NCBI GenBank assembly: GCA_014323545.1
Contig: CP058647.1
Location: forward strand, 3,261,830 to 3,325,829
From: Hyphobacterium sp. CCMP332
Lineage (GTDB): Bacteria > Bacteroidota > Bacteroidia > Cytophagales > CCMP332
Reading direction: 5' to 3'
Length of the DNA stretch: 64,000 nt
Shown: positions 25,712 to 34,190 of the stretch, in pieces
Position numbering within the stretch: position 1 is the first letter of the stretch
How the letters are laid out: every line of letters begins with the position of its first letter
Notes under the pieces: model-generated
What the model was told of the DNA's origin: nothing
The model's input: the letters and a program-made list of their open reading frames with translations, nothing else
The model's database searches: none
Made by a program: the position numbers and the translations under genes

Positions 25712-25865
25712 ATTTAAGATGTTTTTTTTGTATTCATTTATAATACATGAGTTCCATCAAAAACCCTAATACAATGCAACCAAAAATTACTATGATAGTT
25801 TAATCATTGATAATTGTTTCAAGCTTAAATAAAATCATTTCGAAAAGATTTGGTTATTTTGCCAT

Positions 25866-26615
25866 ATGAAGAAATTACTTGTAATAATTACTTTTTTGAT
25901 TTTTGCCTTACCGGGCTATTCCCAAATGTTTGGATGGGGAATTACTTTAGGTCCGAATTTGAGTTCTGCTGCCGGTCAGGATTTTGATGGCAATGCATTT
26001 GTTGGAACGGAATTGATAACAGCATTTCACGGCGGATTATTATTACAATTCAGGCCCAGAAGGTTTTTCACCATTTATTCCGGTATGGAATACGTAATGA
26101 AGGGTTCAAATTTTAGCTCGGGTCGAAATTCACTCGGATATACCAGCAATAACAATCAGTTAAGACTTAATTATCTGGAAGTACCTCTTTTCGTCAAAAT
26201 AAACTTCGACCAGTATTCTGATATTCGTCCAAATGTATTTGCTGGCCCTACTTTAGGATTTTTAATTTCGGGTAAGGATAATTATTTATTGCCCATAAAT
26301 GCCACGGAGCTTTCAAAACCATTATTGGATACCGAAAGCAATTACAAAAGCTTTGATCCCGGATTGGCATTTGGTGCAGGATTAGATATTGATGTAGGGG
26401 AGTGGACCATATTTACAATGGGCGCCCAATATGTAATGGGAATGAGAAATGTTGCCGACCCAGAATCAGTGTTTGTGGATGAAGACCACGAAGTAAAAAA
26501 CAGAAATTTCAGATTGAATATGGGATTGATCTTTGTGATTCCAACCTACACCATGAATACAAAAGGTAAGAAAGATCTTGGTTTTAAGAAATTCCAAAAG
26601 CACGTCGTAAAATAA
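25866..26615 (+). CDS. Outer-membrane beta-barrel protein (PorT-like family)
   Basis: A 249-residue exported protein with a signal peptide (LLVIITFLIFALPGYSQ, cleavage near residue 20). The mature part is a row of amphipathic beta strands (GWGITLGPNLSSA, FTIYSGMEYVMKGSNF, LNYLEVPLFVKINF, FAGPTLGFLISG, FGAGLDIDVGEWTIF). The pattern LNYLEVPLFVK is typical of the Bacteroidota outer-membrane barrel family that includes PorT. A basic C-terminal tail follows the last strand. It is 3 bases from the kinase gene and probably heads that operon. No function beyond outer-membrane location can be assigned. Confidence 0.8.
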   Translation: MKKLLVIITFLIFALPGYSQMFGWGITLGPNLSSAAGQDFDGNAFVGTELITAFHGGLLLQFRPRRFFTIYSGMEYVMKGSNFSSGRNSLGYTSNNNQLRLNYLEVPLFVKINFDQYSDIRPNVFAGPTLGFLISGKDNYLLPINATELSKPLLDTESNYKSFDPGLAFGAGLDIDVGEWTIFTMGAQYVMGMRNVADPESVFVDEDHEVKNRNFRLNMGLIFVIPTYTMNTKGKKDLGFKKFQKHVVK

Positions 26616-26618
26616 TTC

Positions 26619-27242
26619 ATGCCTAAACACATTGCAGTAGCCGGAAATATAGGAGCCGGAAAATCTACTTTAGCTGAGCAAATTGGCAAATACTATAATT
26701 GGAGGGTAGAGCTGGAATCGGTTGAGGAGAATCCATATCTCAAGGATTTCTATGATGATATGAAAAAATGGTCATTTCATCTTCAAATACATTTTCTGAA
26801 TTCCCGCTTTGAACAAACGCGTAAACTCGCGCAGTTAAATGAAAACATTGTACAGGATCGAAGTATATATGAAGATGCGCACATATTCGCTAAAAATCTT
26901 CACGAATCGGGACTAATGGAAAAAAGAGAATACAACAATTATTTTGCCTTGTATTCTTCAATGATAGACTTCATCAAAGCTCCTGATTTATTAATTTATT
27001 TAAGGGCTGACATTCCCACATTAATCAAACGCATAGAAATGCGTTCAAGAGATTATGAATCCGGTATTCGTTTGGATTATCTGAAAAACCTAAATCATTA
27101 TTATGAGGAATGGATCTCAAATTACAATTTGGGAAAGCTTTTGATTATTGATGTTAATAATATAGATTTTGTAAAAAAACAGGATGATCTTTCTGAGATA
27201 CTGACAAAAGTGGATAGAGAACTTTTTGGTATGTTTAACTAA
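26619..27242 (+). CDS. Deoxynucleoside kinase (dAK/dGK/dCK family)
   Basis: Phosphorylates deoxynucleosides in salvage of DNA precursors. The 207-residue protein has the P-loop GNIGAGKSTLAEQIG at the N-terminus and the substrate-binding ESVEENPYLKDFYDD. The catalytic-base and arginine region is VQDRSIYEDAHIF at about 90, and the lid is RIEMRSRDYE. The pattern fits bacterial deoxyadenosine/deoxyguanosine kinases; the exact preference cannot be read from sequence. It is 3 bases from the upstream barrel gene and 2 bases from mgsA. Confidence 0.92.
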   Translation: MPKHIAVAGNIGAGKSTLAEQIGKYYNWRVELESVEENPYLKDFYDDMKKWSFHLQIHFLNSRFEQTRKLAQLNENIVQDRSIYEDAHIFAKNLHESGLMEKREYNNYFALYSSMIDFIKAPDLLIYLRADIPTLIKRIEMRSRDYESGIRLDYLKNLNHYYEEWISNYNLGKLLIIDVNNIDFVKKQDDLSEILTKVDRELFGMFN

Positions 27243-27244
27243 TT

Positions 27245-27709
27245 ATGAAATATAAAACAGCACTATTACCTGCCATTAAAAACATTGCTCTTGTAGCTCA
27301 TGATAATCGAAAAAAAGACCTTCTTGACTGGGCCTATTTCAACAGAGACTCCTTAAAAAAACACCAACTATTTGCCACGGGCACTACTGGTTCACTACTT
27401 GAAGAAAAACTCAATCAACCCATAACAAAGTTCTTAAGTGGCCCGCTAGGGGGTGATCAACAGCTGGGTGCGAAAATTACGGAAGACGAAATCAACTGTT
27501 TGATTTTCTTTTGGGATCCTTTGTCTTCACAACCCCACGATCCGGATGTTAAAGCCCTTGTTCGAATTGCTACAGTATGGAACATTCCCATGGCCTGTAA
27601 TCGATGTACCGCCGACTTCTTGTTATCCTCTCCCTTGATGGATGAAAACGTTAACAGAATTCAACCCGACTACTCGGATTATATGAATAGAAACATCGAT
27701 ACTGAGTAA
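27245..27709 (+). CDS. mgsA: Methylglyoxal synthase
   Basis: Converts dihydroxyacetone phosphate to methylglyoxal and phosphate, a bypass of lower glycolysis under phosphate limitation or sugar overload. The 154-residue enzyme shows the family pattern: IALVAHDNRKKDLLDW, the phosphate loop FATGTTGSLLEE, the catalytic-Asp region SGPLGGDQQLGA and WDPLSSQPHDPDVKAL. MACNRCTADFL near the C-terminus is conserved. It is 2 bases after the deoxynucleoside kinase gene. A sugar-phosphate link to the kinase is not obvious. Confidence 0.96.
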   Translation: MKYKTALLPAIKNIALVAHDNRKKDLLDWAYFNRDSLKKHQLFATGTTGSLLEEKLNQPITKFLSGPLGGDQQLGAKITEDEINCLIFFWDPLSSQPHDPDVKALVRIATVWNIPMACNRCTADFLLSSPLMDENVNRIQPDYSDYMNRNIDTE

Positions 27710-27768
27710 CAGTTGTTACATAGCTTAAGCCGCATTCCGAGATATTTGCAATTTATTATAGCAACTGA

Positions 27769-28578
27769 ATGATAGAGATACTAGGATATATAGGGGCTTT
27801 GTTAATTGGAGTTACACTCGGACTTATCGGTGGCGGGGGCTCTATATTGACAGTGCCTATATTGGTATATATATTGGGCATATCTCCGGTTTTAGCTACG
27901 GCTTATTCGCTATTTGTGGTAGGCGTTTCTGCAGCCATTGGTTCTTTTAAGTATTTTCAAAAAGGACTTTTAAATTATAAAACGGCAATTGTGTTTGCTA
28001 TTCCTTCCTTTATCGCTGTATTTCTAACCAGGCGATTTCTGCTTCCTGCCATCCCTCTACAATTGACTGTCTTTGGTGATATAAGTTTTAGCAAAGACCT
28101 CTTCATTATGGTATTTTTTGCCATGATTATGCTTTTTGCTGCTTATTCGATGATTAAGAATAAACCCGCAGAATCAGGTCAGAATGAAAATGAAAATGAA
28201 ACAGAACCGGAATTTAATTATTTTATGATCCTAAGCGAAGGTGCGGTAGTTGGCGTTTTGACGGGACTGGTAGGTGCAGGAGGTGGATTTCTGATTATAC
28301 CTGCTTTGGTCATTTTTGCAAAAATACCAATGAAAATGGCTGTGGGTACATCTTTGCTAATTATCGCGGCTAAGTCATTAATAGGCTTTTTAGGTGATAT
28401 TGGGCAGCAAAACATAGACTGGAACTTCTTGTTGTTATTTACCTTGGTTTCTTCTTTTGGGATTCTCCTGGGAAGTTTTCTGAATAATTATATTTCAGGA
28501 AGAAAACTAAAAACCGGATTTGGCTATTTCGTATTAGTCATGGCCATTTATATTTTGTTCAAAGAATTATTCATTTAA
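27769..28578 (+). CDS. TauE/SafE-family sulfite/organosulfur exporter-like permease
   Basis: A 269-residue integral membrane protein with about eight hydrophobic segments arranged as two repeats. Each repeat begins with the family glycine motif: GVTLGLIGGGGSILTVPIL near residue 15 and VVGVLTGLVGAGGGFLIIPA near residue 155. A short acidic cytoplasmic loop (about 135-150) separates the halves. TauE/SafE proteins are proposed to export sulfite, sulfoacetate or related anions. The next gene, 9 bases on, is a rhodanese, which supports a sulfur role by context. The substrate is inference. Confidence 0.9.
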   Translation: MIEILGYIGALLIGVTLGLIGGGGSILTVPILVYILGISPVLATAYSLFVVGVSAAIGSFKYFQKGLLNYKTAIVFAIPSFIAVFLTRRFLLPAIPLQLTVFGDISFSKDLFIMVFFAMIMLFAAYSMIKNKPAESGQNENENETEPEFNYFMILSEGAVVGVLTGLVGAGGGFLIIPALVIFAKIPMKMAVGTSLLIIAAKSLIGFLGDIGQQNIDWNFLLLFTLVSSFGILLGSFLNNYISGRKLKTGFGYFVLVMAIYILFKELFI

Positions 28579-28587
28579 AAAAATCAA

Positions 28588-28917
28588 ATGTTCGGACTAT
28601 TTAAAAAACAAAAAAAGTACAGCAGCATTAAGGCTTCTGAATTCAATAAAGTGCTAAAAAATAATGACTCGGTAATCATAGATGTAAGAAGCGAATCAGA
28701 ACAGAAATCCGGCAAAATACCCGGTTCAATTTTGGTCAATGTAAGTCGTCCTGACTTTGCTCAAAAAGTTTCAAATATGGATAAAAACAAATCTTACTAT
28801 CTCTATTGCCGTTCGGGTTTTCGAAGTGCAAAGGCCTGTGGAATAATGTATGATCTAGGCTTTGAGAAGGTTTATAATTTATCCGGTGGTATTATGGCCT
28901 GGAACAGGAGCAAATAA
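28588..28917 (+). CDS. Rhodanese-like domain protein
   Basis: A 109-residue single-domain rhodanese. Family features are SVIIDVRSESEQKSGKIPGSILVNV and the active-site loop YLYCRSGFRSAKAC, where the first Cys (about residue 79) accepts the sulfane sulfur. A GFEKVYNLSGGIMAW end follows. The CRSGFRS loop fits small thiosulfate:cyanide sulfurtransferases or persulfide carriers. The N-terminus has no signal peptide, so it is cytoplasmic. It is 9 bases after the TauE/SafE permease, suggesting joint handling of thiosulfate, persulfide or sulfite. Confidence 0.92.
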   Translation: MFGLFKKQKKYSSIKASEFNKVLKNNDSVIIDVRSESEQKSGKIPGSILVNVSRPDFAQKVSNMDKNKSYYLYCRSGFRSAKACGIMYDLGFEKVYNLSGGIMAWNRSK

Positions 28918-28950
28918 ATTATATAAACTCCATTTTTTTAAATTTGGAGA

Positions 28951-29775
28951 ATGAAGATTATCATTCCCACAGATATTTCTGAGTCTACCTTAAAGGCACT
29001 AAAATTTCTATCCTCATTTAACAGTTCAAAATCAATTGATGTTGATCTGCTTTATGTTTTCAATGGAGATAAAAATGCGATATGTCACTTTTCCCTCAGG
29101 GACTGGAAATTGGGCAAAGTCGACTCCAACTTATTTTCAAAAAGTCAACATCAGATTATAGAGGAAATTGTTAACAATTTTTCCTTCATAACGGAAATCA
29201 AATGTAAAAATGGGAGTATCGAAGCTGAAATATTGGCCGAAGCGAATTCTGGCAATTATCAAATGCTATTATCAGCAACTCATGGACTCAATTCATTGAG
29301 AGATATCGTTTTCGGAAATGTTACTCAGCATCTTGTAAACGACAGTAAAATACCGGTTTTGTCCTTGCCGGAAAACTATCGCATCAGCGATTCCGGACGA
29401 TTATTGTTAATAAGTGATTTTAACGTTCAGGAAAAAAGCGATTTTGGAAACTTGCGCATGCTAATCGACCAATTGAATCTTGAATTGCATTTATTAAAAA
29501 TTGTAGACGAAGGAATGGCCAAAGAAACATCTATAAAAAGCGATATAATCAGCTATGCGAATTCCAATAAGCTAAAATACGATCAAATGCACATCAGAGA
29601 AGGAAGAACAATAGAAGAAGGAATACATCATTTTCTTGAAGAGTTTGATATCTCCATTTCCGCCATGGCTACACATGCCCGTCACGGTATCAAACATTTT
29701 TTTCTTGGAAGCCTGACCGAAGAATTGGTGGATGAAATAAATGTACCTTTTTATACCTTCAGAATTGAAGCTTAA
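28951..29775 (+). CDS. Universal stress protein (tandem UspA domains)
   Basis: A 274-residue cytoplasmic protein with two UspA-like halves. The first begins MKIIIPTDISESTLKALKFL and ends near LSATHGLNSLRDIVFGNVTQHLVNDSKIPVLSLP, where the G-x-x-(T/S) nucleotide loop is partly conserved. The second half (about 140-274) is more diverged but ends with ATHARHGIKHFFLGSLTEELV, a good Usp C-terminal motif. It follows the rhodanese gene by 33 bases and overlaps nth by one base. The stress that triggers it is unknown. Confidence 0.88.
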   Translation: MKIIIPTDISESTLKALKFLSSFNSSKSIDVDLLYVFNGDKNAICHFSLRDWKLGKVDSNLFSKSQHQIIEEIVNNFSFITEIKCKNGSIEAEILAEANSGNYQMLLSATHGLNSLRDIVFGNVTQHLVNDSKIPVLSLPENYRISDSGRLLLISDFNVQEKSDFGNLRMLIDQLNLELHLLKIVDEGMAKETSIKSDIISYANSNKLKYDQMHIREGRTIEEGIHHFLEEFDISISAMATHARHGIKHFFLGSLTEELVDEINVPFYTFRIEA

Positions 29776-30422
29776 TGACAAAAGCTGAAAAGGCAGCATC
29801 CATTGCCAAAATACTGGATGATTTATACCCTGAAACACCAATTCCACTTCAGCACAATGATCCTTTTACACTACTGATAGCGGTCTTATTGTCTGCTCAA
29901 TGTACAGATGAAAGGGTCAATAAGGTTTCTCCCTATTTATTTGAAAAGGCCGATAATCCTTTTGATATGGCCGGATTGAGGGAAGAAGAAATTAAAGAAG
30001 TTATTAAACCTTGTGGTCTTTCACCCCAAAAATCAAAAGCGATCAAAGGATTATCTGAAATCATCGTCCAAAAACACAAAGGGATAGTGCCTGCAAGTTT
30101 TGAAGAACTGGAAAAATTACCAGGAGTAGGGCATAAGACGGCCTCAGTTGTGATGTCCCAGGCATTTGGAGTACCTGCCTTTCCGGTTGATACCCATATC
30201 CACCGGCTTTCTTATCGCTGGGGACTATCTACAGGGAAGAATGTTGAAAAAACCGAAATAGATCTGAAACGGCTATATCCTGAAAATACCTGGAACAAGC
30301 TTCATCTACAGATCATTTTTTTTGGAAGGGAATATTGTCCGGCACGGGGGCATGTCTTTTCGGAATGTCCAATTTGCAGCATTTACGGAAGGAAATCCTT
30401 GTTGAAAAAGAAAAAGAGCTGA
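29775..30422 (+). CDS. nth: Endonuclease III (base-excision repair glycosylase) with atypical Fe-S region
   Basis: Removes oxidised pyrimidines and cleaves the abasic site. The 215-residue protein has the helix-hairpin-helix motif LPGVGHKTASVVM with its catalytic Lys and the Asp in PVDTHIHRLSYRWG. LLIAVLLSAQCTDERVN is the classical N-terminal motif. The C-terminal cluster is unusual. The standard C-x6-C-x2-C-x5-C is replaced by CPARGHVFSECPICS, with nine residues in the first gap and no fourth Cys in the following SIYGRKSLLKKKKS. The 4Fe-4S cluster may be altered or absent. The start overlaps the Usp stop (TAATG). Confidence 0.93.
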   Translation: MTKAEKAASIAKILDDLYPETPIPLQHNDPFTLLIAVLLSAQCTDERVNKVSPYLFEKADNPFDMAGLREEEIKEVIKPCGLSPQKSKAIKGLSEIIVQKHKGIVPASFEELEKLPGVGHKTASVVMSQAFGVPAFPVDTHIHRLSYRWGLSTGKNVEKTEIDLKRLYPENTWNKLHLQIIFFGREYCPARGHVFSECPICSIYGRKSLLKKKKS

Positions 30423-30506
30423 TCAAAATCAGTAATAGGATTATAACGTATCATAAATCTCCGTATGAATCATTGATAGTTTAGACAGAGTAAAAAGAGA
30501 AATGCT

Positions 30507-30926
30507 ATGAACACTCAAAGCCCAGTTTCCAAAATAATGACAAGCAAAGTTGTCACGATTGATGTAAATGCTTCACTGGAAAAAGCCAGAGATTTATTCA
30601 AGAAAAATAAAATCCGACACCTTCCGGTAACAGACAATGAATTGGTGATCGGAATTTTAAGTCAGACGGATCTTTTGCGTTTGAGTTTTGGCAATACCTA
30701 TGTCGATGATGATATGGTAGGTGAAGATGGAATCATGGATGAACTGTCTATCAATCAGATCATGAAACACAAACCGGATATGGTGGGGCCTAATGATAGC
30801 ATCAAAGAAGTAGCTGAGAAATTTATAAGTGCAGAATACCACGCTCTTCCGGTAGAAGATAATGGCAAGCTCGTGGGAATAGTTACTACTACGGATGTGA
30901 TACGTTTTCTGCTTTCAAAAAGCTAA
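30507..30926 (+). CDS. Tandem CBS-domain protein
   Basis: A 139-residue protein of two CBS domains (about 8-60 and 78-135), a Bateman module that usually binds adenine nucleotides and acts as an energy sensor. Signs are VSKIMTSKVVTIDVNASLEKA, KNKIRHLPVTDNELVIGILSQTDLLRL and the second-domain EYHALPVEDNGKLVGIVTTTDVIRFL. No effector domain is fused. It is 84 bases after nth with an AT-rich gap, so it may have its own promoter. Confidence 0.92.
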   Translation: MNTQSPVSKIMTSKVVTIDVNASLEKARDLFKKNKIRHLPVTDNELVIGILSQTDLLRLSFGNTYVDDDMVGEDGIMDELSINQIMKHKPDMVGPNDSIKEVAEKFISAEYHALPVEDNGKLVGIVTTTDVIRFLLSKS

Positions 30927-30954
30927 ATTATCTTGGTCTTGAAATTGGCCAATA

Positions 30955-31887
30955 ATGAAAAACCTTTTTACTGTTTTCATCTTATTTCTATTGCTGGGAT
31001 GCGGGAAAAATAAAATTAATAACTTACAAAATATTGATATTCAAGGACATAGAGGGTGTCGTGGTTTAATGCCAGAAAACTCAATACCCGCTATGCAAAA
31101 GGCTCTTGAATTGGGCGTAAGTACCCTGGAGATGGATGTTGTTATTAGCTCTGACAAAAAGGTTTTATTAAGCCATGAACCCTTTTTCAATTCTGAAATT
31201 TGTTTTAACAGCCTCGGAGAGGAAATTGTCATAGATTGCCTAAATAATAATCTTTATCAAATGAACTATAGTAAAATTGAACTCTTTGACTGTGGATTGA
31301 AAAGAAATGATCAATTTCCTAAACAAAAAAAAATATCTGTAAAAAAGCCATTATTAGAAGAAGTGATACATCTGGCAAAATCAGAAAACAAGAAAAAAAG
31401 ATCAAAAATTTGTCAATTTAATATTGAAATCAAATCAAGACCCCAGTGGGACGGGATTTATCATCCGGAAATTGAGGTGTATTGTGATTTGGTAATGGAA
31501 GTATTGGAAAGCTGCCAAATAATTTCTTACAGTACGATTCAGTCTTTTGATCCTAGAGTATTGATTTATATGCATAAAAAATACCCAAAAGTTAGATTAG
31601 CCTATCTTTTAGAAGATGTAAATGACTGGAGTGAAGCGATCAAAATTTTAGATTTTGAGCCGGAAATTATCAGTCCTTATTATAATTCATTGAGTCAATC
31701 TATCCTTAATAATTTGCATTCAAGGGGATTTTTAGTCATTCCTTGGACAGTGAACGAGGAGGCAGAGATAGAAAAATTATTGAGGATGGGCGTAGACGGA
31801 ATAATAAGCGACTATCCTAATGTGCTTATTGATATTATCAATAAAATAAAAGAGCCATCAGGCAACAGTTTGATATCTCCAACGTAG
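30955..31887 (+). CDS. Glycerophosphodiester phosphodiesterase, lipoprotein
   Basis: Hydrolyses glycerophosphodiesters to glycerol 3-phosphate and an alcohol, recycling phospholipid head groups. The 310-residue protein starts with a lipoprotein signal (FILFLLLGC; Cys at about 16). Catalytic signatures of the GDPD TIM barrel are visible: IQGHRGCRGLMPENSIPA with HR and E, LEMDVVISSDKKVLLSHEP with the metal-binding E-x-D and second His, and FNIEIKSRP. The end, VIPWTVNEEAEIEKLLRMGVDGIISDYP, is canonical. It precedes the OmpA-type gene by 31 bases. Confidence 0.92.
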   Translation: MKNLFTVFILFLLLGCGKNKINNLQNIDIQGHRGCRGLMPENSIPAMQKALELGVSTLEMDVVISSDKKVLLSHEPFFNSEICFNSLGEEIVIDCLNNNLYQMNYSKIELFDCGLKRNDQFPKQKKISVKKPLLEEVIHLAKSENKKKRSKICQFNIEIKSRPQWDGIYHPEIEVYCDLVMEVLESCQIISYSTIQSFDPRVLIYMHKKYPKVRLAYLLEDVNDWSEAIKILDFEPEIISPYYNSLSQSILNNLHSRGFLVIPWTVNEEAEIEKLLRMGVDGIISDYPNVLIDIINKIKEPSGNSLISPT

Positions 31888-31918
31888 ATTTATTATTATT
31901 GCTATTTAAGCTATAACC

Positions 31919-33730
31919 ATGAGAAACGGATTCCTTTTAGTAATTGGGTTTATTTTCCTTAATTCTTTACTCTTTGCACAGGGAATAGAAGACATCAGGG
32001 GAGAAAAACCAAAATACATATTAAAAAAACTAAGCAGAAACGTAAATACCATTTACGACGATGTAAAACCCATCATCACGCCCGATGGGTTGCGCTTGTA
32101 TTACTATATCACTGATCACCCGGAAAACCACGATGGAACCAAAGGAAGCCAGGATATCTGGTACGTCGAAAGAGACTCTTTTGGCGGCCCCTGGAGCGAA
32201 CATCGCCATATGTCACACCCATTTAATCATCATCAATACAATGCTGTGCTTTCTGTATTGGAAAATGGAAACGCCCTATTGCTAAAGGGAGGTAAAAGCA
32301 GAGGTAAAATGAATACCTTTTCTATAATTCGAAAATCGGGCGATAATTGGTCCGATATGCAGGAATTGAACATAGATAATCTTGATAAAATGAACCAGGG
32401 CAAGTTTTTTGGAGGATTTATGTCCGATGATGAAAAAGTTCTCTTTATCTATATGAGCGAGACCAAAGATCAGGTCAACAGCGACCTTTATGTTAGTTTT
32501 GCCAAAGGAGGAAATAAATTTTCCAAACCAAAAAAACTGGGAAAGCCAATCAATACATTTCAGGATGAATTCGGTCCATTTTTAACCAAAGACAATAAAA
32601 CATTGTATTTCAGCAGTGGCAGACCCGGAGGAAAGGGTGGAATTGATATATACCAAAGTGAAAGGCTTGACGATACGTATTTAAAGTGGTCGGAACCTGA
32701 CAATTTGGGTGAACCAATAAATACCCGGGGCTTTGATGCATATTTTTCCATCGATGAGTCAGGTACAAATATGTTTACTACCAGGGCGTATAAATCGGCC
32801 GATGGCGGTAGTCTTGATATTCTCAGTTTTGTACCGCGCCCGCCGGATATTTATATCAAGGGAGTGATCTATGATAGAGTAAGCCAAGAACCTTTGATGG
32901 CATTTACTAATCTTAATAGCCTAAAAGGCAAACCGGAAATGGTGTCTGTTAGTCCTTATGGAGAATTCAGCATTGAAAAGGAGGTTCAGGATGTATACAC
33001 TCTGAGTTTTACGGCCGATGGCTATATATCTCAGGAAAAAGAACTCAGTTTAATAAACCTCGAAGAAGACACGACTGTCGAGCTTAAAATATATTTACAG
33101 CCAAAAGCCGCAAAACTCAATTTGTCTGGTTTAGTTACCAAGTTGGGGACATTTGATCCGGTATCAGCCAATATCAATATACTTTTTGAAGGGAATTCAA
33201 TTAGAAATACAACATCCGATCCAAATTTGGGAGAATACGATGTGGATTTACCAAAACCGGGGAAATATTATTTTCAATTAAATGCAGAGGGCTATTTGGC
33301 CCTTACAGACAGTTTGATTGTTGAAGATTTAGGTCAGGATCAGTTTCTTTCAAAGAATTTTGAAATGACGGAACTTTCAGTTGGAACGACCGTCCGTTTG
33401 AATAACATTTACTTTGACTTTGATAAAACTAATTTAAGACCTGAATCCTATCCGGAATTAGACAAAGTAGTTGAAATGATGACGACCAATGAAAACCTGG
33501 AAATCGAAATTGCCGGGCACACGGATGATAAGGGTTCCGATCAATACAATCAGGAGTTATCCCAGGGAAGGGCAGAAGCCGTAAGGGAATACATTGTCAA
33601 TCAGGGTATTGAGGGTTATCGAATTACAGCAGTTGGCTATGGAGAAAGCAAACCTGAAACTACCAATGACACAGAAGAAGGCCGGCAGATAAATCGAAGA
33701 GTGGAATTTACTGTATTAAAAGCCAATTAA
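31919..33730 (+). CDS. OmpA-family outer-membrane protein with PD40 beta-propeller
   Basis: A 603-residue exported protein with a signal peptide (LLVIGFIFLNSLLFAQG). The N-terminal half (about 35-305) has WD40-like PD40 repeats, e.g. VKPIITPDGLRLYYYI and FGPFLTKDNKTLYFSSGRPGGKGGIDIY. Carboxypeptidase-regulatory-like beta domains follow (about 310-490). The C-terminal OmpA domain (about 495-603) binds peptidoglycan: IYFDFDKTNLRPESYPELD, EIAGHTDDKGSDQYNQELSQGRA and GYGESKPETTNDTEEGRQINRRV. This architecture is common in Bacteroidota, some members being linked to type IX secretion or gliding. Its 3' end overlaps the convergent BLUF gene by four bases. Confidence 0.93.
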   Translation: MRNGFLLVIGFIFLNSLLFAQGIEDIRGEKPKYILKKLSRNVNTIYDDVKPIITPDGLRLYYYITDHPENHDGTKGSQDIWYVERDSFGGPWSEHRHMSHPFNHHQYNAVLSVLENGNALLLKGGKSRGKMNTFSIIRKSGDNWSDMQELNIDNLDKMNQGKFFGGFMSDDEKVLFIYMSETKDQVNSDLYVSFAKGGNKFSKPKKLGKPINTFQDEFGPFLTKDNKTLYFSSGRPGGKGGIDIYQSERLDDTYLKWSEPDNLGEPINTRGFDAYFSIDESGTNMFTTRAYKSADGGSLDILSFVPRPPDIYIKGVIYDRVSQEPLMAFTNLNSLKGKPEMVSVSPYGEFSIEKEVQDVYTLSFTADGYISQEKELSLINLEEDTTVELKIYLQPKAAKLNLSGLVTKLGTFDPVSANINILFEGNSIRNTTSDPNLGEYDVDLPKPGKYYFQLNAEGYLALTDSLIVEDLGQDQFLSKNFEMTELSVGTTVRLNNIYFDFDKTNLRPESYPELDKVVEMMTTNENLEIEIAGHTDDKGSDQYNQELSQGRAEAVREYIVNQGIEGYRITAVGYGESKPETTNDTEEGRQINRRVEFTVLKAN

Positions 33731-34188
33731 TTTTTAACAATATTGTCCGGAACCCTATAAAATGATTTGATGAAGTCCAATACTGTTTGGCTTTCATCCT
33801 CATTTTTGGATCCGAGAAGGTTGTCTTCCGTAAGTTCAAACTTGTCCAATCGGCTTTTGAATTTTAGAATATCCAGGTCGCGGTATCCCATACTCCAATT
33901 GTTGAACATTCGTTTCATTAAGATCCCATCTGCTATAATTTCTACATGTTTATGTCGCGGGTCCTTCTGAATGCTTTCAAAGAGCTTTTCTACGTCCTGT
34001 TTTTCGCCTTCCAATACCTGAATAAAGCGGCCATTTATAATTTCAGGATGATAATCTGCATTTATACAAAGTAAAAAACCGGAAATGCCCATGAGTTTAT
34101 TTTTTACTCTGGACTTTTCAAGAAGGGAAAACAATTCATCTTTTCCCATGTCTTTTTTAGAATAACTCGAATAAATGAGGTAATACAT
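33727..34188 (-). CDS. BLUF-domain blue-light sensor protein
   Basis: BLUF domains bind FAD and respond to blue light. In this 153-residue protein the domain fills about 1-105. The photocycle residues are present: Tyr6 (YYLIYSSYS), Asn30 (SRVKNKLMGISGFLL), Gln57 (GRFIQVLEGE), and Trp98/Met100 (NNWSMGYRDL). KDPRHKHVEIIADG is also typical. A 45-residue helical tail with no output domain follows, as in short PixD-like proteins that signal through a partner. It starts 2 bases after the lysA stop on the same strand and overlaps the OmpA-type gene by four bases. The regulated process is unknown. Confidence 0.93.
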   Translation of the reverse strand: MYYLIYSSYSKKDMGKDELFSLLEKSRVKNKLMGISGFLLCINADYHPEIINGRFIQVLEGEKQDVEKLFESIQKDPRHKHVEIIADGILMKRMFNNWSMGYRDLDILKFKSRLDKFELTEDNLLGSKNEDESQTVLDFIKSFYRVPDNIVKN

Positions 34189-34190
34189 AT

